In this document: positions 24,742-31,978 of the stretch, piece by piece | How the letters are laid out: each line of letters opens with the position of its first letter | Position numbering within the stretch: the stretch's first letter is position 1 | Assembly: GCA_035623275.1 (NCBI GenBank) | Contig: DASPTT010000056.1 | Coordinates: 1-42,299 of the forward strand | Length of the DNA stretch: 42,299 nucleotides | From: DASPTT01 sp035623275 | GTDB lineage: Bacteria; Actinomycetota; Acidimicrobiia; Acidimicrobiales; UBA8190 | Reading direction: 5' to 3' | The notes under the pieces: generated by a model | What the model was told of the DNA's origin: nothing | Databases searched by the model: none | Seen by the model: the letters and a program-made list of their open reading frames with translations, nothing else | Program-made: the position numbers and the translations under genes

Positions 24742-26283
24742 TCAGCCGTGCGCCGAGGACAGGGCGGCGGGCACGTCCGCCTCAAAAGGGGGCGGCACCG
24801 GGTACTCGCCCGTCAGGCAGGCGGCACAGAAGCCCGCGCCGGGTGCGTCGATGGCGGCTTGCAGGTTCTCGAGGGAGAGGTAGGCCAGCGAGTCCACGCC
24901 CAGGAACTCCCGGATCTCCTCGATCGACATGTTGGCGGCCACGAGCTCGTCCCGATCGGGGATGTCGATGCCGTAGAAGCAGGGCCATACCAGGGGCGGT
25001 GACGAGATGCGGAGGTGGACCTCGGTGGCGCCCGCCTCGCGCAGCATCCGGGCCACCGCCCGCTGCGTGGTGCCGCGCACGATCGAGTCGTCGACGACGA
25101 CGAGCCGCTTGCCCGCGATGTTCTCGCGCAGCGGGTTGAGCTTGCGGCGCACGCCGGCGTCCCGGGCCGCCTGACCCGGCGTGATGAACGTCCGCCCGAT
25201 GTAGCGGTTCTTCACGAGCCCCTGGCCCGAGGGGATGCCGCTGGCCCTGGCAAAGCCCTCCGCTGCCGGCACGCCGGATTCGGGCACGCCCATCACCAGG
25301 TCGGCGTCGACCGGTGCCTGGTGGGCGAGCAGCTCGCCCATGCGCCGGCGCGCGCCGTGGACCTCGCGCCCATAGAGGCGGCTGTCGGGACGTGCGAAGT
25401 AGACGAACTCGAAGATGCAGAGCCGGGGCTGCACCTGCTCCTCGGGGAAGAGCCGCTCCGAGCGCACTCCCGAGGCGTCGATGATGACGAGCTCACCGGG
25501 CTCGAGCTCCCGGACGAAGTGGGCCCCGACGACGTCGAGCGCCGGCGTCTCGGAGGCCAGGACCCAGCCCTCGGGCCGCGCCTCGGACCCGAAGCGCCCC
25601 AGGCACAGGGGCCGCAGGCCGTTGGGGTCGCGCACCCCCATGACCTGGGTGGAGTCCAGGAGCACGAAGCTGAAGGCACCCTCGACCTGGGGGAGGACCT
25701 CCTTCAGGGCGGCCTCGAGCCGGCGGTCGTGAACCGGAGCCGACAGACCCACCGCCGTGCCCGTGTCGGCCGTGCCCGTGTCGGCGCCGTCGGAGGGGCC
25801 CAGGCCGCCGAGGGGGCCCAGGCCGTCGAGGGGGCCCAGGCCGTCGGCCGGGTCGGCCGGGTAGGCCAGGGCCAGCAGCTCCGCCACCAGGTCGCTGTCG
25901 GAGGCGACCACGCCCGGCAGCATCCCCGCCTTGTCGGCCAGCGCGGCGGTGTTGGTGAGGTTGCCGTTGTGGCCCAGGGCGAACCCGGAGCGGCCGACGG
26001 GCCGGTACACGGGCTGGGCGTTGCGCCACGAGGAGTCGCCGGTGGTCGAGTAGCGGGTGTGGCCGATGGCCAGGTCCCCGGGGAGGCACGACAGGGTGCG
26101 CTCGTCGAACACCGTGGTCACGAGGCCCATGTCCTTGACCACCGTGATGGCCTCGCCGTCGGAGACGGCCATGCCCGCCGACTCCTGGCCGCGGTGCTGG
26201 AGTGCGTAGAGGCCGTCGAAGGTGATCTGGGCCACACCCTTGCCGGGTGCATAGACGCCGAAGACGCCGCAGGCTTCCTTCAC
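24742..26283 (-). CDS. purF: Amidophosphoribosyltransferase (iron-sulfur type)
   Basis: Makes phosphoribosylamine from PRPP and glutamine, the committed purine step. The 513-residue protein begins MKEACGVFGV; removal of four residues would expose the N-terminal nucleophile Cys5. GHTRYSTTGD and GHNGNL mark the glutaminase domain and VVVDDSIVRGTT the PRPP site. Four cysteines (RLCIFEFVYF, VWPCFYG and the pair in FCAACL) match the [4Fe-4S] ligands of the Bacillus-type enzyme. An unusual insertion, residues about 142-184, consists of short Gly/Leu/Pro and Ala/Asp/Thr repeats within the glutaminase domain. The start is GTG; it heads the purF-purM-pyrE unit and diverges from the PHP gene. Confidence 0.96.
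   Translation of the reverse strand: MKEACGVFGVYAPGKGVAQITFDGLYALQHRGQESAGMAVSDGEAITVVKDMGLVTTVFDERTLSCLPGDLAIGHTRYSTTGDSSWRNAQPVYRPVGRSGFALGHNGNLTNTAALADKAGMLPGVVASDSDLVAELLALAYPADPADGLGPLDGLGPLGGLGPSDGADTGTADTGTAVGLSAPVHDRRLEAALKEVLPQVEGAFSFVLLDSTQVMGVRDPNGLRPLCLGRFGSEARPEGWVLASETPALDVVGAHFVRELEPGELVIIDASGVRSERLFPEEQVQPRLCIFEFVYFARPDSRLYGREVHGARRRMGELLAHQAPVDADLVMGVPESGVPAAEGFARASGIPSGQGLVKNRYIGRTFITPGQAARDAGVRRKLNPLRENIAGKRLVVVDDSIVRGTTQRAVARMLREAGATEVHLRISSPPLVWPCFYGIDIPDRDELVAANMSIEEIREFLGVDSLAYLSLENLQAAIDAPGAGFCAACLTGEYPVPPPFEADVPAALSSAHG
25756..25860 (-). repeat. Compound tandem repeat inside purF
   Basis: Three adjoining arrays: CGTGCCCGTGTCGGC twice (25756-25785), an 18-bp unit of type GCCGTCGAGGGGGCCCAG three times with few changes (25786-25839), and GTCGGCCGG twice (25843-25860). 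All periods are multiples of three. Confidence 0.9.
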
Positions 26284-26448
26284 TGGGCTCTCATACCGCC
26301 TCCGTCACGCGACCGTCGGCCGCATGACCCCTCGCTCCCGACCGGTGACGCGCGGACCAGCTTACCCTCCCACGCGCCCGGGCCCGCCGTCGTGATGGTC
26401 CGGCGGGGACCACCGGGACCGACCGGCGGGGCGCACCGGCCCGGGCGT

Positions 26449-26454
26449 TAGCGT
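26449..26454 (+). promoter_or_regulatory. -10 box of the PHP gene (leaderless type)
   Basis: TAGCGT, with a predicted start site at about 26461, next to the GTG codons at 26459 and 26462. This favours GTG 26462 as the true start. Confidence 0.45.
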
Positions 26455-26461
26455 CATTGTG

Positions 26462-27316
26462 GTGATCGACCTGCACACGCACTCGACCGTCTCGGACGGG
26501 TCCGACCCGCCCGAACGGATCCCGGCGCTCGCCGCGGCGGCGGGGTGCTCGGCGGTGGCCTTGACCGATCACGACAGCCTGGCCGGCCTGGCAGCGGCGC
26601 GGGCCTCGGCGGCGGCCGCCGGGGTCACCCTGGTGCCGGGATGCGAGGTCTCGTGCAAGGCCTCGGGCCTGGACGGCGAGGCCGGCAGCGCCCACCTGCT
26701 CGTGTACTTCGTCGACGAGGGCGACCACCCCTTGGCCGAGGAGCTCGTCCGGCTCCGGGGAGAGCGCCTGGAGCGCAACCGCCGGCTGGCGGCGCGCCTG
26801 GGCGAGCTGGGCTTCCCCGTCGACTACGACGCGGTCGTCGCCCGCGCCGGGTCCGAGGAGGGCACGGGCCGCCCCCATTTCGCCCAGGAGCTCGTCGCCC
26901 GCGGGCACGTGCCGGACGTGGACGACGCCTTCGCCCGCCTTCTCGGGAACGGCCGGCCTGCCTACGTGCCCAAGGCCCGGCTCACGCCCGCCGACGTCGC
27001 CCGGATGGCGCGCGCTTCGGGCGGCGTCGCCGTCCTCGCCCACCCGCTGAGCCTGGCGCTCGAGCCGCGGGCGCTCGAGCGCCGGGTCGTCGAGCTGGCG
27101 GAGGCGGGGCTGGTGGGGATCGAGGCGACCTACGCGCGCTACAGCGTCGACCAGCGGGCCATGTTGCGCCGCATGGCCAAGCGCAACGGGCTCGTGGCCA
27201 CCGGGGGTTCCGACTACCACGGCACGCTCAAGCCCGATCTGCAGGTGGGGTGCGGCCGCGGTGACCTGCGGGTGGACGACTCGGTGCTCGAGGCGCTGGC
27301 CGCCCGACGTCCCTGA
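26462..27316 (+). CDS. PHP-domain phosphoesterase
   Basis: A 284-residue metal-dependent phosphoesterase of the PHP family, close to stand-alone proteins acting on nucleoside 3',5'-bisphosphates or RNA 5' ends. Metal residues are seen in IDLHTHSTVSDG at the N-terminus, LTDHDSL, PGCEVS, a His in GRPHFAQEL, VLAHPLS, and GGSDYHG near the C-terminus. Two GTG codons (26459 and 26462) are possible starts; the second gives the usual M-IDLHTHS beginning and fits the promoter. It lies in opposite orientation between purF and purL, so it is not part of the purine operon, though nucleotide salvage would suit the location. Confidence 0.88.
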   Translation: MIDLHTHSTVSDGSDPPERIPALAAAAGCSAVALTDHDSLAGLAAARASAAAAGVTLVPGCEVSCKASGLDGEAGSAHLLVYFVDEGDHPLAEELVRLRGERLERNRRLAARLGELGFPVDYDAVVARAGSEEGTGRPHFAQELVARGHVPDVDDAFARLLGNGRPAYVPKARLTPADVARMARASGGVAVLAHPLSLALEPRALERRVVELAEAGLVGIEATYARYSVDQRAMLRRMAKRNGLVATGGSDYHGTLKPDLQVGCGRGDLRVDDSVLEALAARRP

Positions 27317-27385
27317 TCGAGGGCGCGGGCCGATCAGGGGGCGCGGCCCGGTCAGGGGGCGACGGCCCGATCAGGGGGCCACGGG
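27312..27385. repeat. 18/19-bp degenerate tandem repeat between the PHP gene and purL
   Basis: About four copies of a unit such as CCGATCAGGGGGCGCGGC start at 27312, 27330, 27348 and 27367. The array spans both stop codons: the PHP stop (27314-27316) in the first unit and the purL stop (27371-27373) in the last. Confidence 0.8.
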
Positions 27386-29590
27386 CTCGCCCAGGGCGGC
27401 GGGCAGCGCCGCACGCCACGCCTGCCGGGCGTCGTCGACCATCACGTCCATCAACCCGTCGACGGCGATCCGCTCGCCGCCGGCCGTCCCCAGCACGGTG
27501 AGGGGCACCCGGGCCGCCTCGGCCATCGCTCGCACCGCGTCCGGATCGGCGCTGCAGAGCACCACCCGTCCCGACGACTCGCCGAACAGCGCGGCGTGGT
27601 CGGGGATGCCGCCCACCACGCACCCCACGCCCGAGCGCACCGCGCACTCGGCCAGGGCCACGCCGAGACCCCCGCCCGAGACGTCGTGGGCGCCCCCGAG
27701 GAGCCCCGGTCGCGCCACCAGCCCGACGAGCAGCTCGAGGAGGCGCCGGTGGTGGGCCGCGTCGAAGGCGGGCAGCACGCCACCGCGACGGCCCCGGCGC
27801 TCCACGGCCCAGCGCGACCCGGCCAAGCCCCGGGCGCCGTCCCCGAGCATCAGCACGGCATGGCCCTCGACGAAGACCGCGCCCGGCGGACGGTGCTCGA
27901 GGACGTCGATCACCCCGAGCACCGCGATGGTGGGCGTGGGGTCGATGTCCGCACCCGCGCTCTCGTTGTAGAAGCTGACGTTGCCGCCGATGACCGGAAG
28001 CCCGAGGGCGTTGCACGCCTCCGCCATGCCGTCGACGGCCTCGGAGAGCTGCCACATGACCTCGGGGTGCTCCGGATTGCCGAAGTTCAGGCAGTTCACC
28101 ACGGCGATCGGCCGGGCACCCGCGCAGGCGACGTTGAGGGCGGACTCCGCCACCGTCATGGCGGTGCCGGCACGGGGGTCGACGGCGCACCAGCGGGGGT
28201 TGGCGTCGGTCGACAGGGCCAGGCCGCGCCGGCTCGGAGGCAGGCCGGGCGCAGCCAACCGCAGCACGGCGGCGTCGCCGCCGGGACCCTCGACCGTGTT
28301 CAGGAAAAGCTGGTGGTCGTACTGCCGGTACACCCACGACGGGTCGGCCAGCAGGGCGAGCACGTCCTCACCGCAGTCGTCGGGCGCGGGCAGCTCGTCG
28401 GGCCGATCCGCGCGCCGGCGCTCGAGGTCCGCCGGCGGGGCGAGCGGCCGGTCGTAGAGGGGCGCGTCCTCCGACAGCGACGCCGCGGGGATGTCGGCCA
28501 GCACCGGCCCCCCGGCGCCGTCGAGGATGCGCAGTCGCCCGCCGCCCGTCACCACCCCGACCACGCTGGCGCGCACCTCCCAGCGCCGGCACACCTCCTC
28601 GACCGCGTCGCGATCCGCGGGCGACACGATGGCCAGCATGCGCTCCTGGCTCTCGGAGGTCATCACCTCGAAGGGCTCCATGTCCGGCTCGCGCCGGGGC
28701 ACGGCGCGCACGTCGACGTCCATGCCCATGCCGCCGCGCGCCGCCGTCTCGGAGGTGGCGCAGGTCAGGCCCGCGCCCCCGAGGTCCTGGATCCCCACCA
28801 CGAGGCCTCGGTCGAGGAGCTCGAGACATGCCTCGATGAGCCGCTTCTCCTCGAAGGGGTCCCCCACCTGCACGCTCGGGCGCTTGGCGGCGTCCTCCTC
28901 GCCTTCCTCGGCGAAGCCGGCAGAGGCCAGGACGCTCACGCCCCCGATGCCGTCGCGCCCGGTGGTCGAGCCGAGCAGGACGGCCAGGTTGCCCTCGCCC
29001 GTCGCCGCGCCGAGCACCAGGCGCTCCTTGGGCATCACCCCCATGCAGAACACGTTGACCAGGGGGTTGCGCGCGAAACAGGGGTCGAAGGTCAACTCGC
29101 CTCCCACCGTCGGCACGCCGACCGAGTTGCCGTAGCCCGAGATGCCGGCGACCACGCCCTCGACCAGCCAGCGGGTGCGGGCGTCGTCGAGCGTGCCGAA
29201 GAAGAGCGGGTCCATGAGCGCGATGGGCCTGGCCCCCATGGTGAAGATGTCGCGCAGGATCCCGCCGACCCCCGTGGCCGCGCCCTGGTAGGGCTCGACC
29301 GCGGAGGGGTGGTTGTGGCTCTCGATGCGCAGCGCGACGGCGATGCCGTCGCCGACGTCCATCACCCCGGCGTTCTCGCCCGGGCCGACCAGGACGCCGG
29401 GTCCCGTCGTCGGCAGCCGGCGGAGATGGATCCGCGACGACTTGTACGAGCAGTGCTCCGACCACATCACCGCGTACATGGCGAGCTCGAGGTGGTTGGG
29501 GTGGCGCCCCAGGATCTCCTCGATGCGCGCGAACTCGTCGTCGGTCAGCCCCAGGGCCCGGTGCAACCCCTCGTCGGTGGCGTCCGCCAT
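27371..29590 (-). CDS. purL: Phosphoribosylformylglycinamidine synthase large subunit (small PurL)
   Basis: Synthetase subunit of the three-part FGAM synthase, working with PurQ (glutaminase) and PurS. The 739-residue length is that of the small-PurL type without a fused amidotransferase. Recognisable stretches are MYAVMWSEHCSYKSSR, RIESHNHPSAVEPYQGAATG, FTMGARPIALMDPL, QDLGGAGLTCATSE and, in the second half, GGNVSFYNE and GAHDVSGGGLGVAL. The ATG at 29590 gives the standard start MADATDEGLHRALGL; an in-frame GTG lies seven codons upstream. A TACGGT box just eight bases ahead suggests a leaderless message. Confidence 0.96.
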   Translation of the reverse strand: MADATDEGLHRALGLTDDEFARIEEILGRHPNHLELAMYAVMWSEHCSYKSSRIHLRRLPTTGPGVLVGPGENAGVMDVGDGIAVALRIESHNHPSAVEPYQGAATGVGGILRDIFTMGARPIALMDPLFFGTLDDARTRWLVEGVVAGISGYGNSVGVPTVGGELTFDPCFARNPLVNVFCMGVMPKERLVLGAATGEGNLAVLLGSTTGRDGIGGVSVLASAGFAEEGEEDAAKRPSVQVGDPFEEKRLIEACLELLDRGLVVGIQDLGGAGLTCATSETAARGGMGMDVDVRAVPRREPDMEPFEVMTSESQERMLAIVSPADRDAVEEVCRRWEVRASVVGVVTGGGRLRILDGAGGPVLADIPAASLSEDAPLYDRPLAPPADLERRRADRPDELPAPDDCGEDVLALLADPSWVYRQYDHQLFLNTVEGPGGDAAVLRLAAPGLPPSRRGLALSTDANPRWCAVDPRAGTAMTVAESALNVACAGARPIAVVNCLNFGNPEHPEVMWQLSEAVDGMAEACNALGLPVIGGNVSFYNESAGADIDPTPTIAVLGVIDVLEHRPPGAVFVEGHAVLMLGDGARGLAGSRWAVERRGRRGGVLPAFDAAHHRRLLELLVGLVARPGLLGGAHDVSGGGLGVALAECAVRSGVGCVVGGIPDHAALFGESSGRVVLCSADPDAVRAMAEAARVPLTVLGTAGGERIAVDGLMDVMVDDARQAWRAALPAALGEPVAP

Positions 29591-29597
29591 CGCCGCC

Positions 29598-29603
29598 ACC
29601 GTA
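29598..29603 (-). promoter_or_regulatory. -10 box of purL (leaderless type)
   Basis: TACGGT on the minus strand. The predicted start site is 29591, one base ahead of the ATG, so purL appears to have its own promoter apart from the purA-purQ operon. Confidence 0.5.
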
Positions 29604-29690
29604 CCCGGCACCTGACGCGGGTCCGGGCGACGGCGCCGGGCACCGAATGTGGTTCTGGCGATTTCAGGATATGGGCCGCACGGGATTGGT

Positions 29691-29720
29691 TTGCATACCC
29701 GTCATGCACCCTCGCATAAT
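29691..29720 (+). promoter_or_regulatory. Promoter of the small unknown gene (leaderless type)
   Basis: TTGCAT (29691-29696) and CATAAT (29715-29720) are 18 bases apart and resemble -35 and -10 elements. Transcription would start at about 29727, one base before the ATG at 29728. The surrounding 80 bases are AT-richer than the coding regions. Confidence 0.6.
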
Positions 29721-29727
29721 CGGTCGC

Positions 29728-30150
29728 ATGGCACCCTCGAAATCCACCAAGCAGCCGCCCATGACCGCCGAGCACAAGGCCGCGCTCGCCAAGGGCCGCG
29801 AGGAGGGGCGGGCCGTGCGGCGCTATCTCGAGGCGATCGAGCGGCAGCGGCCGCGGCGGGGACGGCCGCGGACGTTGGAGACGGTCAAGCGCCGCCTCGA
29901 CACGGTGAACGCCAAGATCGACGACGCCGACGCGCTGTCGCGCCTGCACCTCCTGCAGGAGCGGGCCGACCTCGAGGCCGAGATCGCCCAGATGGACGTC
30001 ACCGACGACCTGCCGGCGCTGGAGAAGGCATTCGTCAAGGTCGCCAAGTCCTACGGCCAGCGAAAGGGCATCGACCACGGCACCTGGCGGGAGGCCGGGG
30101 TCAGCGCCGCGGTGCTCGAGCGCGCGGGGATCGCCCGCGGCAAGGGCTGA
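29728..30150 (+). CDS. Conserved small coiled-coil protein of unknown function
   Basis: A 140-residue protein that I do not recognise as a named family. It starts MAPSKSTKQPPMTAEHKAAL, has a charged helical region (ALAKGREEGRAVRRYLEAIE), a basic patch RQRPRRGRPRTLETVKRRL, then a heptad-like coiled coil through IDDADALSRLHLLQERADLE and ends WREAGVSAAVLERAGIARGKG. The basic patch and helices suggest a DNA- or RNA-binding or small regulatory protein. It lies in opposite orientation between purL and purQ, ending three bases from the purQ stop. The ATG at 29728 was chosen over the upstream ATG because of the promoter just before it and because residues upstream look non-coding. Confidence 0.8.
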   Translation: MAPSKSTKQPPMTAEHKAALAKGREEGRAVRRYLEAIERQRPRRGRPRTLETVKRRLDTVNAKIDDADALSRLHLLQERADLEAEIAQMDVTDDLPALEKAFVKVAKSYGQRKGIDHGTWREAGVSAAVLERAGIARGKG

Positions 30151-30153
30151 GGG

Positions 30154-30840
30154 TCAGGCGGGGAGCGACGCCCGCGACCCGGCGGCCTCGAGCAGCGAGC
30201 GCAGCAGCGGGACGCCGTCGGCCGACCCGAGGAGCAGGTCCGAGGCCCGCTCGGGGTGGGGCATGAGCCCGACGACGTTGCCCTCGGCATTGCACACCCC
30301 GGCGATGTCGTCGACCGACCCGTTGGGGTTGTCCGTGTAGCGGAAGACGACCCGGTCCTCGTCGCGCAGCCGCGCCAGGGTCTCGACGTCGCAGGTGTAG
30401 TTGCCCTCGAAGTGGTTGATCGGGATCTGGAGGACCGCGCCTTGGACCGCCGCCGCAGTGAGGGGGGTGCGGAGGGTCTCCACCCGGATCCCCACCGTCG
30501 TGCACAGGAAGCGCAGGTCGCGGTTCTTCTGCAGCGCGCCGGGGAGCAGCCCCGCCTCCGTGAGCACTTGGAAGCCGTTGCAGATCCCTACCACCGGCCC
30601 GCCGTCTGCGGCGAAGGTGGCCACCGCCTCCATCACCGGCGAGAACCGCGCGATGGCGCCGGGGCGCAGGTAGTCGCCGTGGGCGAAGCCGCCGGGCAGG
30701 ACGATCGCGTCGTAGCCGCCGAGCGAGCGCTCGCCGTGCCACACCAGCTCGGCCTTGCCGCCCTCGCGGGCCAACGCGGCGACGACGTCGTGCTCGCAGT
30801 TGGTCCCGGGGAAGACGACCACCCCGATGCGGGCGGTCAC
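30154..30840 (-). CDS. purQ: FGAM synthase glutaminase subunit
   Basis: Supplies ammonia from glutamine to PurL. The 228-residue class I amidotransferase has VVVFPGTNCEHDVVAAL at the start, LPGGFAHGDYLRPGAIA, the nucleophile Cys in VVGICNGFQVL, and the His-Glu pair in GLMPHPERA. The GTG start overlaps the purS stop by four bases (GTGA). It is the last gene of the purA-D-B-C-S-Q operon and converges on the small unknown gene. Confidence 0.96.
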   Translation of the reverse strand: MTARIGVVVFPGTNCEHDVVAALAREGGKAELVWHGERSLGGYDAIVLPGGFAHGDYLRPGAIARFSPVMEAVATFAADGGPVVGICNGFQVLTEAGLLPGALQKNRDLRFLCTTVGIRVETLRTPLTAAAVQGAVLQIPINHFEGNYTCDVETLARLRDEDRVVFRYTDNPNGSVDDIAGVCNAEGNVVGLMPHPERASDLLLGSADGVPLLRSLLEAAGSRASLPA

Positions 30841-31100
30841 GGCGCGACGACCGCCCGGACGTCGATGGCCGCCTCCTCGATGACCGGGTTGGAGAGCAGC
30901 CGCTCGGTCATCTCCTCGGCCTGCCGCCGAGCGTGGTCCTCGTCGGCCGCCTCGACCGTGAAGCGGATGGCCTTGCCCACGCCGACGCCGTGCACGCCGG
31001 TGAACCCGAGCGCGGGCAGCGCACGCTCGATGGTCGCGCCCTGCGGGTCGGCGATGCCCGGACGGAGGCGCACCTCCACGAGGACGTGGAACGCGCTCAC
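30837..31100 (-). CDS. purS: FGAM synthase subunit PurS
   Basis: An 87-residue subunit that bridges PurL and PurQ in the three-part enzyme. It shows the family start FHVLVEVRLRPGIADPQGAT, then VHGVGVGKAIRFTVEA and the C-terminal LLSNPVIEEAAI. Both ends overlap neighbours by four bases (purC upstream, purQ downstream), so the stoichiometry of the complex is probably kept by coupled translation. Confidence 0.95.
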   Translation of the reverse strand: MSAFHVLVEVRLRPGIADPQGATIERALPALGFTGVHGVGVGKAIRFTVEAADEDHARRQAEEMTERLLSNPVIEEAAIDVRAVVAP

Positions 31101-31978
31101 GCGCCCGCACCGTACCAGTCGGCCAGGCGGCGTCCGCAGATCCGCTCGTACGCGGTGATGTAGCGCGTGCTGGTCTCCGCCACGACCTCGGGCGGCAGCG
31201 GCGGGGGCGGTGGGGTCTTGTCCCAACCGCTGGCCTCCAGCCAGTCGCGCAGGGGCTGCTTGTCGAAGGACGGCGGGTTCGTCCCCGGCACCCATCGGTC
31301 CGCCGGCCAGAAGCGCGAGGAGTCCGGCGTGAGGACCTCGTCGCAGATGGCGAGGCGGCCGTCGATGATCCCGAGCTCGAACTTCGTGTCGGCCACGATG
31401 ATTCCCTGGTGCTCCGCGGCGGCCGCGGCGCGCCGGTAGGCCTCCACGCACAGGTCGCGCGCCGCCTCCGCCAGCTCCTTGCCGACGATGTCGACGGCCT
31501 GGTCGAAGCCGATGTTCTCGTCGTGACCCTCGGAGGCCTTGGTGGACGGGGTGAACATCGGCTCGGGGAGCCTGTCGGCCTCGCGCAGGCCCGACGGCAA
31601 GGGCATGCCGTGGAGGGTCTGGGACTTCGAGTACTCCTTCCAGCCGGACCCAGCGAGATAGCCGCGCACGATGCACTCGATCGCCAGCATGTCCGCCTTG
31701 CGCACGAGCATCCCCCGACCGGCCACACCCGGGATGCCGGCCGCCTCCGCCGGGAACGCGGCGGGATCGACCGCTACCAGGTGGCTGGGGGCCAGGTCCG
31801 CCAGTGCGTCGAGCCAGTGGACGGTCATGGCGGTGAGGACACGGCCCTTGTCGGCGATCGGCTCGGCCATGACCACGTCGAAGGCCGAGATCCGGTCCGA
31901 GGTCACCATCAGCAGCTGGTCGTCACCCACCGCGTAGACGTCGCGGACCTTCCCGGTGTAGATGAGCGGCAGGGTCAC
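31097..31978 (-). CDS. purC: Phosphoribosylaminoimidazole-succinocarboxamide synthase (SAICAR synthetase)
   Basis: Joins aspartate to CAIR with ATP. The 293-residue protein has YTGKVRDVYAVGDDQLLMVT and the SAICAR synthetase signatures IVRGYLAGSGWKEY and VADTKFELGI, with EVLTPDSSRFWPAD near the ATP site. This is the longer form that resembles yeast Ade1. A proline run (PPPPPLPPE) lies in the C-terminal part. The GTG start overlaps the purB stop. Confidence 0.96.
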   Translation of the reverse strand: MTLPLIYTGKVRDVYAVGDDQLLMVTSDRISAFDVVMAEPIADKGRVLTAMTVHWLDALADLAPSHLVAVDPAAFPAEAAGIPGVAGRGMLVRKADMLAIECIVRGYLAGSGWKEYSKSQTLHGMPLPSGLREADRLPEPMFTPSTKASEGHDENIGFDQAVDIVGKELAEAARDLCVEAYRRAAAAAEHQGIIVADTKFELGIIDGRLAICDEVLTPDSSRFWPADRWVPGTNPPSFDKQPLRDWLEASGWDKTPPPPPLPPEVVAETSTRYITAYERICGRRLADWYGAGA

